NCBI RefSeq assembly: GCF_015680705.1
Contig: NZ_JADNYP010000016.1
Location: 1 to 64,000, forward strand
Source of the DNA: Pseudomonas fulva
GTDB taxonomy: Bacteria > Pseudomonadota > Gammaproteobacteria > Pseudomonadales > Pseudomonadaceae
Length of the DNA stretch: 64,000 bases
Direction of reading: 5' to 3'
Of the stretch, positions 52,201 through 61,346 are shown piece by piece. Position 1 is the first letter of the stretch. Each line of letters starts with the position of its first letter. A program made the translations under genes and the position numbers. The notes under the pieces are model-generated. The model made no database searches and was not told where the DNA came from. It saw only the letters and a list, made by a program, of their open reading frames with translations.

Positions 52201-54673
52201 GGCCATGTAGCAACACGCCTTGGATGCGCAGCATCGCCTGCAGTGGCCTGAGCAGGCATTCGCGTCGATGGGCCCGGGCGTGCGGGGTCTCTTCGAGGCC
52301 GCCGTAGGCTGCCCGGATGATGGACTCGTAGGCCGTGGCCAGGTCGAGCTGGCCGGCCAGTCGGCGGATGTACTGCGCCGTGAGGCCTTGTTCGAGCGCT
52401 CGGTTCGAGGCGCCATCCGCGGACTGCGTCAGCAGGCGCATGAAGCGCAGACGCAGCGCGGTCGGCTCGTCGACGTTGTGCAGCAGTAGGTCTTCCAGGG
52501 GCAGGGTTTCACGTGCCTCGCCTGGCACCAGGCGTCGCTTGACAGGCACGCCAGGAGCGCCGCTGCCGGCAATCGGATCGTCGATCCAGCGCGTGCTGGT
52601 CGGCAGCTCGATGCGGATGGCCGTGCCGTCGTAGGCCGGAAAGTCCTGGCGCAGGCGGTCCGTGACTTGCTGTCTGCAAAACAGCCGCCGGTCTGGCAGG
52701 TCACGCTCGAGCAAGGCTCTTGCCTGGCCTGCGGCGGCGATATACGTCTCAACCAGGCTCTTGAGCAGGTCGCGCGATGCGTCAGGCAAGCGCTTGAGCC
52801 ATTCCGGGGTCGCTCCGGCGACCTCCAGCACCTGCCGTTGCTGCGCGAGCAGCGCCAGGGCCTGCTCGCGTGCGGCATGGCGTGGCACGCGCAGGCGCTG
52901 TGCCAGGCATTCGCGAAGCGCCGGGAGCTCTCGAGCCACGGCTGCCAGGCCTTGCTGGTCCTGGACCTGCCGTGCAAGTTCGCGTGCCTGCGCCAGTAAC
53001 TGTTCGAGCACATCGGCGATGGCGTCGCCGGTCACGGCCTCGAGACGAAGTCGCTGGCCCTGTTCCGGTCTGACGCCCAGGCACTGCTCCAGCTCAACCT
53101 GCGAGCGCAGCCGCAGCAACCCGCCGTGTTCCCCTGGCCAATACAGCAACAAGCCGCCTTCGGCGGCCTCGCCGGCGGCGGTTGGCGCCTGGCTGATGAT
53201 CAGCGCACCGTGCACGGGCGCTTCGCTGGCCGGTAGCTCTTGCTCCGGCCGCGCTACCTGCTGCATCAACAGCCGGCTGGCGATCACCTGATCGACAGCT
53301 GCCTGCGGCCCGGACGCTTGCATCGAGATGGCCTCGACGCGAGTCAGCTCCGCTTCGTCGAGCTGGCCGAGCAAGCGTTGCAAGCGCGCATGGGCGCGCA
53401 GCCCGGCATGATGGGCCCGTACCAGTTCGGCCGGCGCACCGACCGACTCGGCAGAAGAATGCCAGTGAGGCGCCTGCAGAAACGGCTCAAGCGCCGCCTG
53501 CGCCATCGCTCGCGCTGCCTGCAAGTCCGCCTGGGCTTGCTCTACCAGACCGGGCTGACGTTCAGCCGCGGCCGACAGCGACGCCAGCTGTCGGGCGATC
53601 AGGTGCGAGCGAAGGGGCGAGGGAATGTCGCTCGTCAATGCGCCGAAATCGAACAGCGAAGGCGCGACAGCTTCCTCCAGCTCCATCGATTCGCCTGCAG
53701 GCGCTGCCAACAACGCGTCGCGGTACCAGGCCAGAGCCAGGTCGTCGGCGATGACCAGAGCGAAGGCCGCATCGCGCCGCAGCGAAGCGCCTGGGTCGTG
53801 TGCCAGCGCTGCATTGAGCTTGTCTAGCCAATGCCGATGCCAGGCCTCGAAACCTGCGTCGATAGCGGTGACGGGCTGGCCGTCCAGGGCCTGTCCAGGG
53901 GGCACGCCAAGGCGCGCCTGGAGGACTTCGCGTGTCGGGCAGATGACCACCGACGGGGCCTGGTCTGGCCGATAGAGCAGCTGCGCTGGTTCGTCCCGCA
54001 GCGTGAAGAGCAAGGCGCCTGGTACCGACGCGACGGCGCTGGCCTGCACCGACAGACCTTGCGACGACCATTGGCCAGTATCCTCGAGCAAGGCGTCGAG
54101 CATCGATGCAAGGCTGGCCGGACATTCCATGCCGAGCGAGGCCAGTTCCAGCGCGGCCAGGAAATGCGTCTGGTACAGCCGCCGGCCGTGCTCCAATCGA
54201 CTGCTGGGCGTGCCTGGCGCACGCGTCTCCCAATAGGCCCGCCATCGGCTGCCGAGCGCGCCGGGCAGGTCCATGGCCGCAAGTTGGCCCAACAGCTCGG
54301 CAGGTGTCAGGCCGTCGAGCATTGGCGCGGGTTGGGCGCTACGAATGCGGGCGTTGGCGGCAAGCTGTGCGCCAGCGTCGCCATGCGAGTGCATGAATGC
54401 CGCCAGATGTGTCAGGCTGACGAAGTCGAATGAGACCTCGCGCTCTTCGAACACCAGTCCGCTGGTGTCCGGATCGACTTGCCAGCGCTGCCGTAGCAGC
54501 TCGCGGATGACCTGGCGAACGGTGGGCGCATGACGCAACAGGTCATGGAATTGCCTGCTCGAGTCGATCAGGCGTTGCTGGGCGGCCAGGGCCAGGGGCG
54601 AACAGGGTATCGCCGGGGCCAAGCGCGCGGGGAAGAAGGGCGGGGGCGTCGGGTCATCGAGCAATCCAGTCAT
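49283..54673 (-). CDS. Giant DUF6543 / dermonecrotic-toxin-like protein
   Basis: An ATG at 54673 after GGAG gives 1796 residues without a signal peptide. The protein is mostly helical and resembles the large dermonecrotic-toxin-domain (DUF6543) proteins of Pseudomonas. A hydrophobic stretch near 1000-1065 (MALSVVPFVGTVIGLYDFL then DALLAFIDAAMDLVPGA) could insert into membrane. A following beta-rich part contains GRYRGVYRHSEGDFILIEG and FQVRWDATAHTWRL, a repeat-like unit of this family. The last 500 residues have many coiled-coil stretches. No immunity or secretion gene is adjacent. The assignment is by resemblance; a catalytic site is not identified. Confidence 0.7.
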   Translation of the reverse strand: MTGLLDDPTPPPFFPARLAPAIPCSPLALAAQQRLIDSSRQFHDLLRHAPTVRQVIRELLRQRWQVDPDTSGLVFEEREVSFDFVSLTHLAAFMHSHGDAGAQLAANARIRSAQPAPMLDGLTPAELLGQLAAMDLPGALGSRWRAYWETRAPGTPSSRLEHGRRLYQTHFLAALELASLGMECPASLASMLDALLEDTGQWSSQGLSVQASAVASVPGALLFTLRDEPAQLLYRPDQAPSVVICPTREVLQARLGVPPGQALDGQPVTAIDAGFEAWHRHWLDKLNAALAHDPGASLRRDAAFALVIADDLALAWYRDALLAAPAGESMELEEAVAPSLFDFGALTSDIPSPLRSHLIARQLASLSAAAERQPGLVEQAQADLQAARAMAQAALEPFLQAPHWHSSAESVGAPAELVRAHHAGLRAHARLQRLLGQLDEAELTRVEAISMQASGPQAAVDQVIASRLLMQQVARPEQELPASEAPVHGALIISQAPTAAGEAAEGGLLLYWPGEHGGLLRLRSQVELEQCLGVRPEQGQRLRLEAVTGDAIADVLEQLLAQARELARQVQDQQGLAAVARELPALRECLAQRLRVPRHAAREQALALLAQQRQVLEVAGATPEWLKRLPDASRDLLKSLVETYIAAAGQARALLERDLPDRRLFCRQQVTDRLRQDFPAYDGTAIRIELPTSTRWIDDPIAGSGAPGVPVKRRLVPGEARETLPLEDLLLHNVDEPTALRLRFMRLLTQSADGASNRALEQGLTAQYIRRLAGQLDLATAYESIIRAAYGGLEETPHARAHRRECLLRPLQAMLRIQGVLLHGQGHLDSAARQSLQRAIDTPGAPGLRLLAALLTTGGPDTEDRPVTLSGITFIEDQASGLTLLYRPEHLDKPIRQYPSLEDARWALYQECAQEREIAYLADRALLGDPAAHRWRIRQARIRGFDAIIAVGARWPAHLTLPELLLEAQMGRLIEAHRASSRSNHDLWMRQFAYESRLVFNYLKMALSVVPFVGTVIGLYDFLDATAESVSSFIEGETARGIAALNDALLAFIDAAMDLVPGAALDASALRRAVQRRHMAQLGAGAAKAWRPDGSASQKLQRLAGYEHARPLLLQGLQPGNEGRYRGVYRHSEGDFILIEGRPFQVRWDATAHTWRLQGNRNLTWQRAVALDENGQWDTHMALYGVHVLGGGSAGGQTLGRLADRLDPYWPAAVRERLPRFLVDRHYRRQRMLQAQAFADEARTQDALARSNALFEIYERSTPEQKLAQLPALLDACHTDIRLAKQLYRSWDDYLPLTAGRNRQIPMQQKGRVAKLICERLLSLLELQALRSQALLWEGIKVKQAIGRLPNLREQLPALRQLRRVSIEQLAIRERLFQSMDELASWYPLAERSTALRTAFERTRDALSSELRAFFQTHHLIHAAHRHENMSVVAQFLLERLKTFEDEALDLHGTLLDLHSVKVSTAERRTIHQQARSAFELYKKRLQATHSTLADLFDEHYFKLLQDNLDTLIEISDRKLRRLPALEQMRQAPARSPRLFLTVDGQLKVGDFIAASGNRPEQIVMRGDDGQVLRRFERAQGDRWQLQQAARKPREHELRELRMVAREVTAQLDDYRRRIQSYQRQGMLAADLEHMLVIKAEDLESYASRLLELDPGASEAARLREQAGALRDQGKAMRVTQIKQSQTPGEGQLVYLLEQGETSLHRLEQRQRLAERDYLQEYEVRDATAPGQPVIWYAHFHYRSAEAPFEAYTAAHLKRREDRYRGAQWQQANIGQDTIWRGPIGRQVAMAHFAGL

Positions 54674-54838
54674 GCAGGGCACTCCAATCGATCAGGCCGG
54701 ATATGGCTCGAGGCATTGAAGCGGGACAGCTCATGTGTGATGCGGTAGATAGGTATCCGTGTGCCGCCGAGCCCTGTCCTGGAGTGTCGTCTCGACGCGG
54801 CAGCACCTGTGCGCGGCCTGCCCCTGGCGAGCTGCCGC

Positions 54839-56164
54839 TCAGCCGAGGCCGTACTTCTTCACCTTGTCGAACAAGGTGGTCTTGGCCATGCCCAGCTCCT
54901 GGCTGGCCTGGCTGAGATTGCCGCCGCTGCGTTGCAAGGCATCACTCAGCAGGTTGCGCTCGAACGCCTCCACCGCTTCGGCAAAGCCCAGCCCTTGGCC
55001 AGCGCCCTGGCCGGGTTTCTTGAAAACCGGCAGGCCCAGGGCATGACGCTCGGCAACGTTGCGCAACTCGCGGACATTGCCCGGCCAGTCATGGGCCATC
55101 AGGCGCGACAGGGTCTGGCTGTCGAGCCCTGGCGGTTGTCGGTCGAAGCGCAAGGCCGCTTGTGCAAGGAAGTGCTCGAACAACTGCAGGATGTCTTCGC
55201 GGCGCTCGCGCAAAGGAGGCAGTTCCAGGGTCACGACGTTCAACCGGTAATACAGGTCGCTGCGAAACTGGCCTTTCTGGCCCAGCGCATCGAGATCGGA
55301 CTTGGTGGCGGCGATGATCCTGCAGTCGACCGCGATGCTCTGGTTGGAACCCAGCCGTTCCAGTGTCCGCTCCTGCAGCACCCGCAGCAGCTTGATCTGC
55401 AGGTTGAGCGGCATGCTTTCCACCTCGTCGAGGAACAGCGTGCCGCCGTTGGCATGTTCGATCTTGCCGATGCGCCGTTTGCCCGCGCCGGTGAAGGCGT
55501 TGGCTTCATGACCGAAGATCTCGCTCTCGAACAGGTTTTCCGGTAGGCCACCGCAGTTCAGGGCCACGAAGGGCTGGTCATGACGCCGACTGAAATCGTG
55601 CAGGCAGCGCGCTACCAGTTCCTTCCCGGTACCGGTCTCGCCTTCGATCAGCACGTTGGCCGACGTGTCGCCGACGTTGGCGATCAGTTCGCGCAACTGT
55701 TGCATGGCGGACGAGCGTCCTATGATCCGTGACTCCAGCGTGCCCTGGCTGGCCAGGGCACGTCGCAGGCTATGCACTTCGCGTGACAGGCGGCGCTGCT
55801 CGAGGGCGCGTCGTGCGACGCCGACCAGGCGCTCCGGCGAGAAGGGTTTTTCCATGAAGTCGTAGGCACCCGCGCGCATTGCCCCGACCGCCATGTCGAT
55901 ATCGCCATGGCCAGTGATCAGCACCACTGGCAGGCTACTGTCGCGCGCCTTGAGCCGGTCGAGCAGTTCCCGGCCATCCATGCCCGGCAGGCGAATGTCA
56001 CTGACCACGATACCGGCGAAATCCTCGCCGATACGTTCGAGCGCCTGCTCGGCACTGCCCACTCCTTCGCAGGGAATGTCCTCGAGCGCGAGGGCTTGCT
56101 GGCAGCCGAGCAGCACATGGGGATCGTCCTCGACGATCAGGACGGTGAGGGGCTCAGGGTTCAT
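54839..56164 (-). CDS. aauR: Sigma-54-dependent response regulator AauR (DctD-like)
   Basis: A 441-residue NtrC-type activator. Receiver Asp56 (VVSDIRLP), AAA+ domain with Walker A GETGTGKE (175-182), a sigma-54 contact loop NAFTGA (222-227) in place of the usual GAFTGA, and a Fis-type C-terminal helix-turn-helix (NLSQASQELGMAKTTLFDKV). It overlaps aauS by eleven bases. Identification as AauR rests on linkage to aatJQMP and on the exact AauR palindrome upstream of aatJ; a C4-dicarboxylate regulator (DctD) is the alternative. Confidence 0.87.
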   Translation of the reverse strand: MNPEPLTVLIVEDDPHVLLGCQQALALEDIPCEGVGSAEQALERIGEDFAGIVVSDIRLPGMDGRELLDRLKARDSSLPVVLITGHGDIDMAVGAMRAGAYDFMEKPFSPERLVGVARRALEQRRLSREVHSLRRALASQGTLESRIIGRSSAMQQLRELIANVGDTSANVLIEGETGTGKELVARCLHDFSRRHDQPFVALNCGGLPENLFESEIFGHEANAFTGAGKRRIGKIEHANGGTLFLDEVESMPLNLQIKLLRVLQERTLERLGSNQSIAVDCRIIAATKSDLDALGQKGQFRSDLYYRLNVVTLELPPLRERREDILQLFEHFLAQAALRFDRQPPGLDSQTLSRLMAHDWPGNVRELRNVAERHALGLPVFKKPGQGAGQGLGFAEAVEAFERNLLSDALQRSGGNLSQASQELGMAKTTLFDKVKKYGLG

Positions 56165-58064
56165 GATGTTTGTCCGGTTCCTTGAAGGGCGTGACCAGGG
56201 GCAGGACGAGAATGAAGGCGGTACCGCCGTCGATGGGGTGCTCGACGCTCAAGCTGCCCTTGGCCGCGGCCGCCAGGCTGGCCGACAAGGTCAGGCCCAG
56301 CCCCAGGCCATGCTCGCCCGGCTTGGTGGTGAAGAAAGGTTCGAACAGATGCCTGCGTGTCTCGGTATCTATACCATGGCCATTGTCGCGTACCTGCAGG
56401 CGATAGCGCTCCTCGAGGGTTTCACCCTCGAGCCATACCTGTGGCTGCGGCTGGGCCGCCATGGCGTCCAGCGCGTTGCCCAGCAGGTTGACCAGGATCT
56501 GTTCCAGGCGCGTCTGGTCGATGGCCAGGTGGACGTCGGCGCAGCGGTCATGCACCTGCAGCCGACAGGCGGCAATCCGCGGGCCGAGCAGCTGTCGGGC
56601 CGCCTCCACGGCCTTGGCCAGCGAAGCCTGGCCAGTATCATCGCTGCGTCTGGCGAACGAGCGCAGGCTGGCGGTGATCCGCCCCATCCGATCGACCAGG
56701 TCATTGATGGTGCGCAGGTTGGTGCTGGCCGTCTCGATGGCGCCGCGTTCGAGAAAGCGCACGGCATTGCCAGACAAGGTCCGCAACGCTGCCAGGGGTT
56801 GGTTCAGTTCATGGGCGATACTGGTCGACATCTGTCCGATCGCCGCCAGCTTGCCTGCCTGGACCAGGTCGTCCTGGGCCTGGCGCAGGGTCTGCTCGGC
56901 CTGGCGGCGTTCACGGATCTGTCCCTTGAGGCGCTCGTTGCTGGCACGCAGGTCGGCGGTGCGCTCGGCGATGCGACGTTCCAGATGACTGTTGGCTTGC
57001 TCGAGCGCCTCGCGCGCGGCCAGGCGGGTGGCGATGACCTTGCGCCGCTCGTTCCAGGCGATCAGCAGGATGGTCAGCAAGGCGAAGGCCACGCCGACCA
57101 GCACACCCTGGACCACGGCCTCGCGCTTGAGATCATGCAGTGGCGTCAGCAAGGTGAAATGCCATGGCGTATCGACCAGCGGGCGGGTCTGGGCCAGATA
57201 AGTGACGGCCTGTCGCCGATCATGGTCGATCGTGTCATTGGCCGGGAAGGTCAGTTTCTCCATGCCGTCGGCCACGCGCTCACGGTCCAGCGGCTGCAAC
57301 GGATCGAGCGGCCACCAATAGTACTGCAGGCTGCGGGCCAGCTGCTCCTTGACCTCGGGTGACAGGGCACGTACCGACTTCAGGCGCCGGGTCGGATCGC
57401 TGGACAGAATGATGATGCCGTTCTCGTCACTGACGAACGCCTCCAGCCGGGCTCGCTGCCAGCGCTCCTCGAGCGTGTCGAGGCCGATCTTGACCACTGC
57501 CACGCCGATGACTCTGCCATGCTCTTCCAGGCCATGGGCCAGGAAGTAGCCCGGGTCGCCCGTGGTGCTGCCGATGCCATAGAAGCGGCCTGGCTGCCCG
57601 CGCACGGCGTCCTGGAAATAGGCGCGGAACGATAAGTCCTCGCCGAGGAAGGAGCTTGCATCGCGCCAGTTGCTGGTGGCCTGGACCCGCCCGCTGGTAT
57701 CGAGCACGAAGATGGCCTTGCTGCGGCTACGCCGGTTGAGGCCTTCCAGGTACTCGTTGACCGCCTGACGGGCGCCAGCCTCGGGGTCTTCGAGCAAGCG
57801 CGAGACGCTGTCCTCCAGCTCCAGCAGGCTGGGCAGGTAGGTATATTTGCTGATCTCGCTTTCCACGGTACGCGCGTGCAGTTCCAGCTGACGCTTGCCG
57901 TTCTCGCCCAGGGTCTGGATGCCGGCTCTTTCACTGATCATGAAGCCAACGACGCCCAGGCCGACCATCAGCAGAATGATCAGGGGCGGCAGCAGCAACT
58001 GGCGGATCAGGCGGGAGTTCACGGTGAATGCGGGCTGGACAGCAAAGGCTCGGGAGGGCTGCAT
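56154..58064 (-). CDS. aauS: Sensor histidine kinase AauS (DctB-like)
   Basis: A 636-residue membrane kinase. Helix 1 lies at about 20-40 and helix 2 near 310-335, enclosing a periplasmic double-Cache sensor. A coiled-coil linker (about 350-400) leads to the dimerisation motif SIAHELNQPLAALRTL with His418, then the ATPase with NLLGNALDAMAAQ, VRDNGHGI and GLGLGLTLS. It probably senses acidic amino acids and phosphorylates AauR. Confidence 0.87.
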   Translation of the reverse strand: MQPSRAFAVQPAFTVNSRLIRQLLLPPLIILLMVGLGVVGFMISERAGIQTLGENGKRQLELHARTVESEISKYTYLPSLLELEDSVSRLLEDPEAGARQAVNEYLEGLNRRSRSKAIFVLDTSGRVQATSNWRDASSFLGEDLSFRAYFQDAVRGQPGRFYGIGSTTGDPGYFLAHGLEEHGRVIGVAVVKIGLDTLEERWQRARLEAFVSDENGIIILSSDPTRRLKSVRALSPEVKEQLARSLQYYWWPLDPLQPLDRERVADGMEKLTFPANDTIDHDRRQAVTYLAQTRPLVDTPWHFTLLTPLHDLKREAVVQGVLVGVAFALLTILLIAWNERRKVIATRLAAREALEQANSHLERRIAERTADLRASNERLKGQIRERRQAEQTLRQAQDDLVQAGKLAAIGQMSTSIAHELNQPLAALRTLSGNAVRFLERGAIETASTNLRTINDLVDRMGRITASLRSFARRSDDTGQASLAKAVEAARQLLGPRIAACRLQVHDRCADVHLAIDQTRLEQILVNLLGNALDAMAAQPQPQVWLEGETLEERYRLQVRDNGHGIDTETRRHLFEPFFTTKPGEHGLGLGLTLSASLAAAAKGSLSVEHPIDGGTAFILVLPLVTPFKEPDKHHEP

Positions 58065-58135
58065 TTCATCACAGTGGCCTTGCCGGGACCAGCGCCCACA
58101 GTCCGGACCAGGCGGACGGCGGGCGCGGATCCGCT

Positions 58136-58870
58136 TCAGTGTTGCAGGATCTTGCTGAGGAACAGCTGGGTTCGCTCATGGCGGGCGCCGGGGTTGCCGA
58201 AGAAGTCTTCCTTCTGGCAGTCCTCGATGATGCTGCCCTTGTCCATGAAGATCACGCGGTTGGCGACCTTGCGGGCAAACCCCATTTCGTGGGTCACGCA
58301 CATCATGGTCATGCCTTCGTGGGCCAGCTCCACCATCACGTCCAGCACTTCGTTGACCATCTCCGGGTCCAGCGCCGACGTCGGCTCGTCGAACAACATC
58401 ACGATCGGGTCCATGGACAAGGCCCTGGCAATGGCCACGCGCTGTTGCTGCCCGCCCGAAAGCTGCCCCGGGTGTTTCTTGGCGTGGGCCCCCAGGCCTA
58501 CGCGATCGAGCAGGGCCAGACCCTTCTTGGTCGCCTCGGCCTCGCTGCGCCCGAGCACCTTGCGCTGGGCGATGGTGAGGTTCTCGGTAATGGTCAGGTG
58601 GGGAAACAGCTCGAAGTGCTGGAACACCATGCCGACCCGCGAGCGCAGTTTCGGCAGATTGGTCTTGGGGTCGGCGATCGAGGTGCCGTCGACGACGATG
58701 TCGCCTTTCTGGAACGGCTCCAGGGCGTTGACGCACTTGATCAAGGTGGACTTGCCCGAACCCGACGGGCCGCAGACCACCACGACCTCGCCTTTCTTCA
58801 CTTCGGTGCTGCAGTCGGTCAGCACCTGGAAGTCCCCGTACCACTTGTTGACGTTCTTGATGGAAATCAT
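58136..58870 (-). CDS. aatP: Acidic amino acid ABC transporter ATPase AatP
   Basis: A 244-residue ATP-binding subunit. Walker A is GPSGSGKST (34-42), the signature LSGGQQQRVAIARAL and Walker B VMLFDEPTSALD follow, as does the H-loop MCVTHEMGFA. It overlaps aatM by four bases. It powers import by AatQM with receptor AatJ, supplying glutamate, aspartate and probably their amides. Confidence 0.94.
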   Translation of the reverse strand: MISIKNVNKWYGDFQVLTDCSTEVKKGEVVVVCGPSGSGKSTLIKCVNALEPFQKGDIVVDGTSIADPKTNLPKLRSRVGMVFQHFELFPHLTITENLTIAQRKVLGRSEAEATKKGLALLDRVGLGAHAKKHPGQLSGGQQQRVAIARALSMDPIVMLFDEPTSALDPEMVNEVLDVMVELAHEGMTMMCVTHEMGFARKVANRVIFMDKGSIIEDCQKEDFFGNPGARHERTQLFLSKILQH

Positions 58871-59538
58871 ACGGTGATCCTTCTTTGCAGGCGCTTGACC
58901 AACCAGGAAGCGGAGAAACTGATGATGAAATACACGACGCCGGCGAAGATCAGGAACTCATGCGAGCGGCCGATGATATCGCCGTTGGAGCGTGCCGAAT
59001 TGAGGAAGTCCACCAGGCCGACGGTGTACACCAGCGAGGTGTCCTGGAAGAGGATGATGCTCTGCTGCAGCAACAGCGGCGTCATCTTGCGAAACGCCTG
59101 GGGCAGGATGATCAGGCGCATGGTCTGCCCGTAGGTCATCCCCAGCGCCTGCGCCGCGCCCATCTGGCCCTTGGAGATCGACTGCACCCCGGCGCGCACG
59201 ATCTCGCAGAAATAGGCCGCCTCGAACATCATGAAGGCCACGACGCAGGAGGTGAACGCGCCCACCGGCGTATCCTCGCCCGTGATCCAGCGCAGCACGA
59301 AAGGCACCGCCAGGTAGAACCAGGTGATCACCAGCAGCAGCGGGATCGAACGGAAGTAGTTGACGTACGCACCGGCCACGTTCGACAGCAGCCTGTTCGA
59401 GGACAGGCGCATCAAGGCCAGGATGGTGCCCAGCACGATACCGCCGATCACGCCCATGATCATCAGTTGCAGGGTCATGAGCATGCCGTCCCAGAGGGCT
59501 GGCAAGGCCGGGATGATTTCGCTGAAATCCATGTCCAT
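58867..59538 (-). CDS. aatM: Acidic amino acid ABC transporter permease AatM
   Basis: A 223-residue permease of the His/Glu/Gln family with five hydrophobic helices. The cytoplasmic EAA loop is EIVRAGVQSISKGQMGAAQA, which contacts AatP. The first ATG at 59538 has GGAGG at seven bases and directly follows the aatQ stop. Confidence 0.92.
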   Translation of the reverse strand: MDMDFSEIIPALPALWDGMLMTLQLMIMGVIGGIVLGTILALMRLSSNRLLSNVAGAYVNYFRSIPLLLVITWFYLAVPFVLRWITGEDTPVGAFTSCVVAFMMFEAAYFCEIVRAGVQSISKGQMGAAQALGMTYGQTMRLIILPQAFRKMTPLLLQQSIILFQDTSLVYTVGLVDFLNSARSNGDIIGRSHEFLIFAGVVYFIISFSASWLVKRLQRRITV

Positions 59539-60285
59539 TCACTTGCCTCCCACGGAGATCAGGCCAGGAACCGCGACTTTCTTTTCCACCAGACGCATGA
59601 GCAGCATCAGGCCCATGTTCAAGGTGAAGTAGATCAGGGTCGCGAGGGTGAAGGCTTCGAACAGATTGGCGGAGAACTCGGCGGTCTGCTTGGTCTGCGC
59701 CAGCAGTTCCATGAGGCCGATCAGCGAAGCCACCGAGGAATTCTTGAACACGTTCAGGAACTCCGAGGTCAGTGGCGGGATGATGATCCGGTAGGCTTGC
59801 GGCAGCAGTACGTTGGTATAGATCTGCGGCAGGCTGAAGCCCATGGCGCGGGCCGCTGCCTCCTGGCCACGCGGCAGCGCCTGGATGCCGGTGCGCACCT
59901 GTTCGCAGACGCGCGCGGCGGTGAACAGGCCCAGACAGATGATCACGCTGATCAATGCCGAAGTGGTGGGGTTGAGGTCTTGCTTGAACCATTCCTGCAG
60001 CCCTTCGGGCAACAGGTCGGGTACCAGGAAGTACCAGATGAAAAGTTGCACCAGCAACGGCACGTTGCGGAACAGTTCCACATAGGCCGTGGCGATACCC
60101 GATACCAGCCGGTTGGGCACGGTGCGCATGACACCCAGGATCGAACCCAGCAGCAGGGCGATGATCCACGCGCAGATGGCGATGGCGATGGTCCACCCGA
60201 GACCGGTGACATACCAGTCCAGGTACACTTCGCTGCCTACGCCGGTGGACTTGAAGAACACGCCCCAGTCCCAGTTGTAATTCAT
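59539..60285 (-). CDS. aatQ: Acidic amino acid ABC transporter permease AatQ
   Basis: A 248-residue permease with the family EAA loop RVCEQVRTGIQALPRGQEAA followed by ARAMGFSLPQIYTNVLLPQA. It pairs with AatM to form the membrane channel. It is separated from aatJ by 140 bases that include a strong hairpin. Confidence 0.92.
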   Translation of the reverse strand: MNYNWDWGVFFKSTGVGSEVYLDWYVTGLGWTIAIAICAWIIALLLGSILGVMRTVPNRLVSGIATAYVELFRNVPLLVQLFIWYFLVPDLLPEGLQEWFKQDLNPTTSALISVIICLGLFTAARVCEQVRTGIQALPRGQEAAARAMGFSLPQIYTNVLLPQAYRIIIPPLTSEFLNVFKNSSVASLIGLMELLAQTKQTAEFSANLFEAFTLATLIYFTLNMGLMLLMRLVEKKVAVPGLISVGGK

Positions 60286-60327
60286 CGGGATTTCCCCTCA
60301 GACGGTTGTTTCACAGGCACTTTCGAG

Positions 60328-60354
60328 CATCCGAGGGCAATGCGCCCTCGGATG
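60328..60354 (-). promoter_or_regulatory. Intercistronic hairpin between aatJ and aatQ
   Basis: CATCCGAGGGC (60328-60338) pairs perfectly with GCCCTCGGATG (60344-60354), an 11-pair stem over a five-base loop. With no T-tract it probably stabilises the aatJ message or partly ends transcription, raising binding protein over permease. Confidence 0.7.
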
Positions 60355-60425
60355 AAAGGTTAGACACTAATGGCTGACCTGCAGGATCGATTCACGCCCG
60401 GTGCGAGCGGCAGGTCATGATCGGC

Positions 60426-61346
60426 TCAGGACTTCTTCTCGTCCGCGGCCTTGTCGGTAGGCTCGGCGATCAGCTTCTTGAGCTCGTCGCTCATCGGGAA
60501 CTGAAGGTTCAGGCCCTTGGGCGGGATCGGCTGCTGGAACCACTTCTCGTAGCTCTTGTTGACTTCGCCGGATTTGAAATAGGCGACGATGGCTTCGTCG
60601 ACCGCCTTCTTGAACGCCTCGTCACCCTTGCGAACCATGCAGCCATAAATCTCGTAAGACTGCGGCGTGCCGGTGATGACCCAGTCGGAGGGCTTGCGCG
60701 CCTTGGCCATTTCGCCGGCGAGCAGCGCATCGTCCATCATGAAGGCCACTGCGCGGCCGCTTTCGAGCATGTTGAAGGATTCGCCGTGGTCCTTGGCCGA
60801 GATCACGTTCATCTTCATCTGCTTGTCGGCGTTCATCGCCTTGAGCAGGCGCTCGGAGGTGGTGCCGGCGGTGGTGACGACGTTCTTGCCGGCCAGGTCC
60901 GGGAAGTCCTTGTAGCTTGGCTGGCCGTCTTTGACCTTGGTCAGCAGGCGGGTGCCGACCTCGAAGATGCCGACCGAGAAGGCGACCTGCTGCTGGCGTT
61001 CGACGTTGTTGGTGGTCGAGCCGCACTCCAGGTCGACGGTGCCGTTCTGCACCAGCGGGATGCGCGTCTGGGAAGTGACCAGGTTGTAGCGGACCTTGAG
61101 GTTGGGAACATCGAGCTGTTTCTTCAGGTGCTCGACGACGGCCAGCTGGATGTCGTGGGAATAGCCCACTGGCTCCGGCTTGCCGGCCAGGTAGGAAAAC
61201 GGAATGGAAGAATCGCGGTGCCCCAGGGTGATGGTGCCCGAATCCTTGATCTTCTTCAGCGTGCCGGTCAGCTCCTCGGCCATGGCTGGCGAAGCGATGA
61301 CGGCGGCCGCGATGGCGGCACCCAGCAATTGACGAACGATACGCAT
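60426..61346 (-). CDS. aatJ: Glutamate/aspartate periplasmic binding protein AatJ
   Basis: The ATG at 61346 gives 306 residues with a signal peptide cut near AMA (21-23). The ligand domains show LTGTLKKIKDSGTITLGHRD, DLECGSTTNNVERQ and AGTTSERLLKAMN, typical of glutamate/aspartate binding proteins. It feeds AatQMP. GAGGA precedes the start, and AAAAACAAC before it is a possible Crc/Hfq target. Confidence 0.93.
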   Translation of the reverse strand: MRIVRQLLGAAIAAAVIASPAMAEELTGTLKKIKDSGTITLGHRDSSIPFSYLAGKPEPVGYSHDIQLAVVEHLKKQLDVPNLKVRYNLVTSQTRIPLVQNGTVDLECGSTTNNVERQQQVAFSVGIFEVGTRLLTKVKDGQPSYKDFPDLAGKNVVTTAGTTSERLLKAMNADKQMKMNVISAKDHGESFNMLESGRAVAFMMDDALLAGEMAKARKPSDWVITGTPQSYEIYGCMVRKGDEAFKKAVDEAIVAYFKSGEVNKSYEKWFQQPIPPKGLNLQFPMSDELKKLIAEPTDKAADEKKS

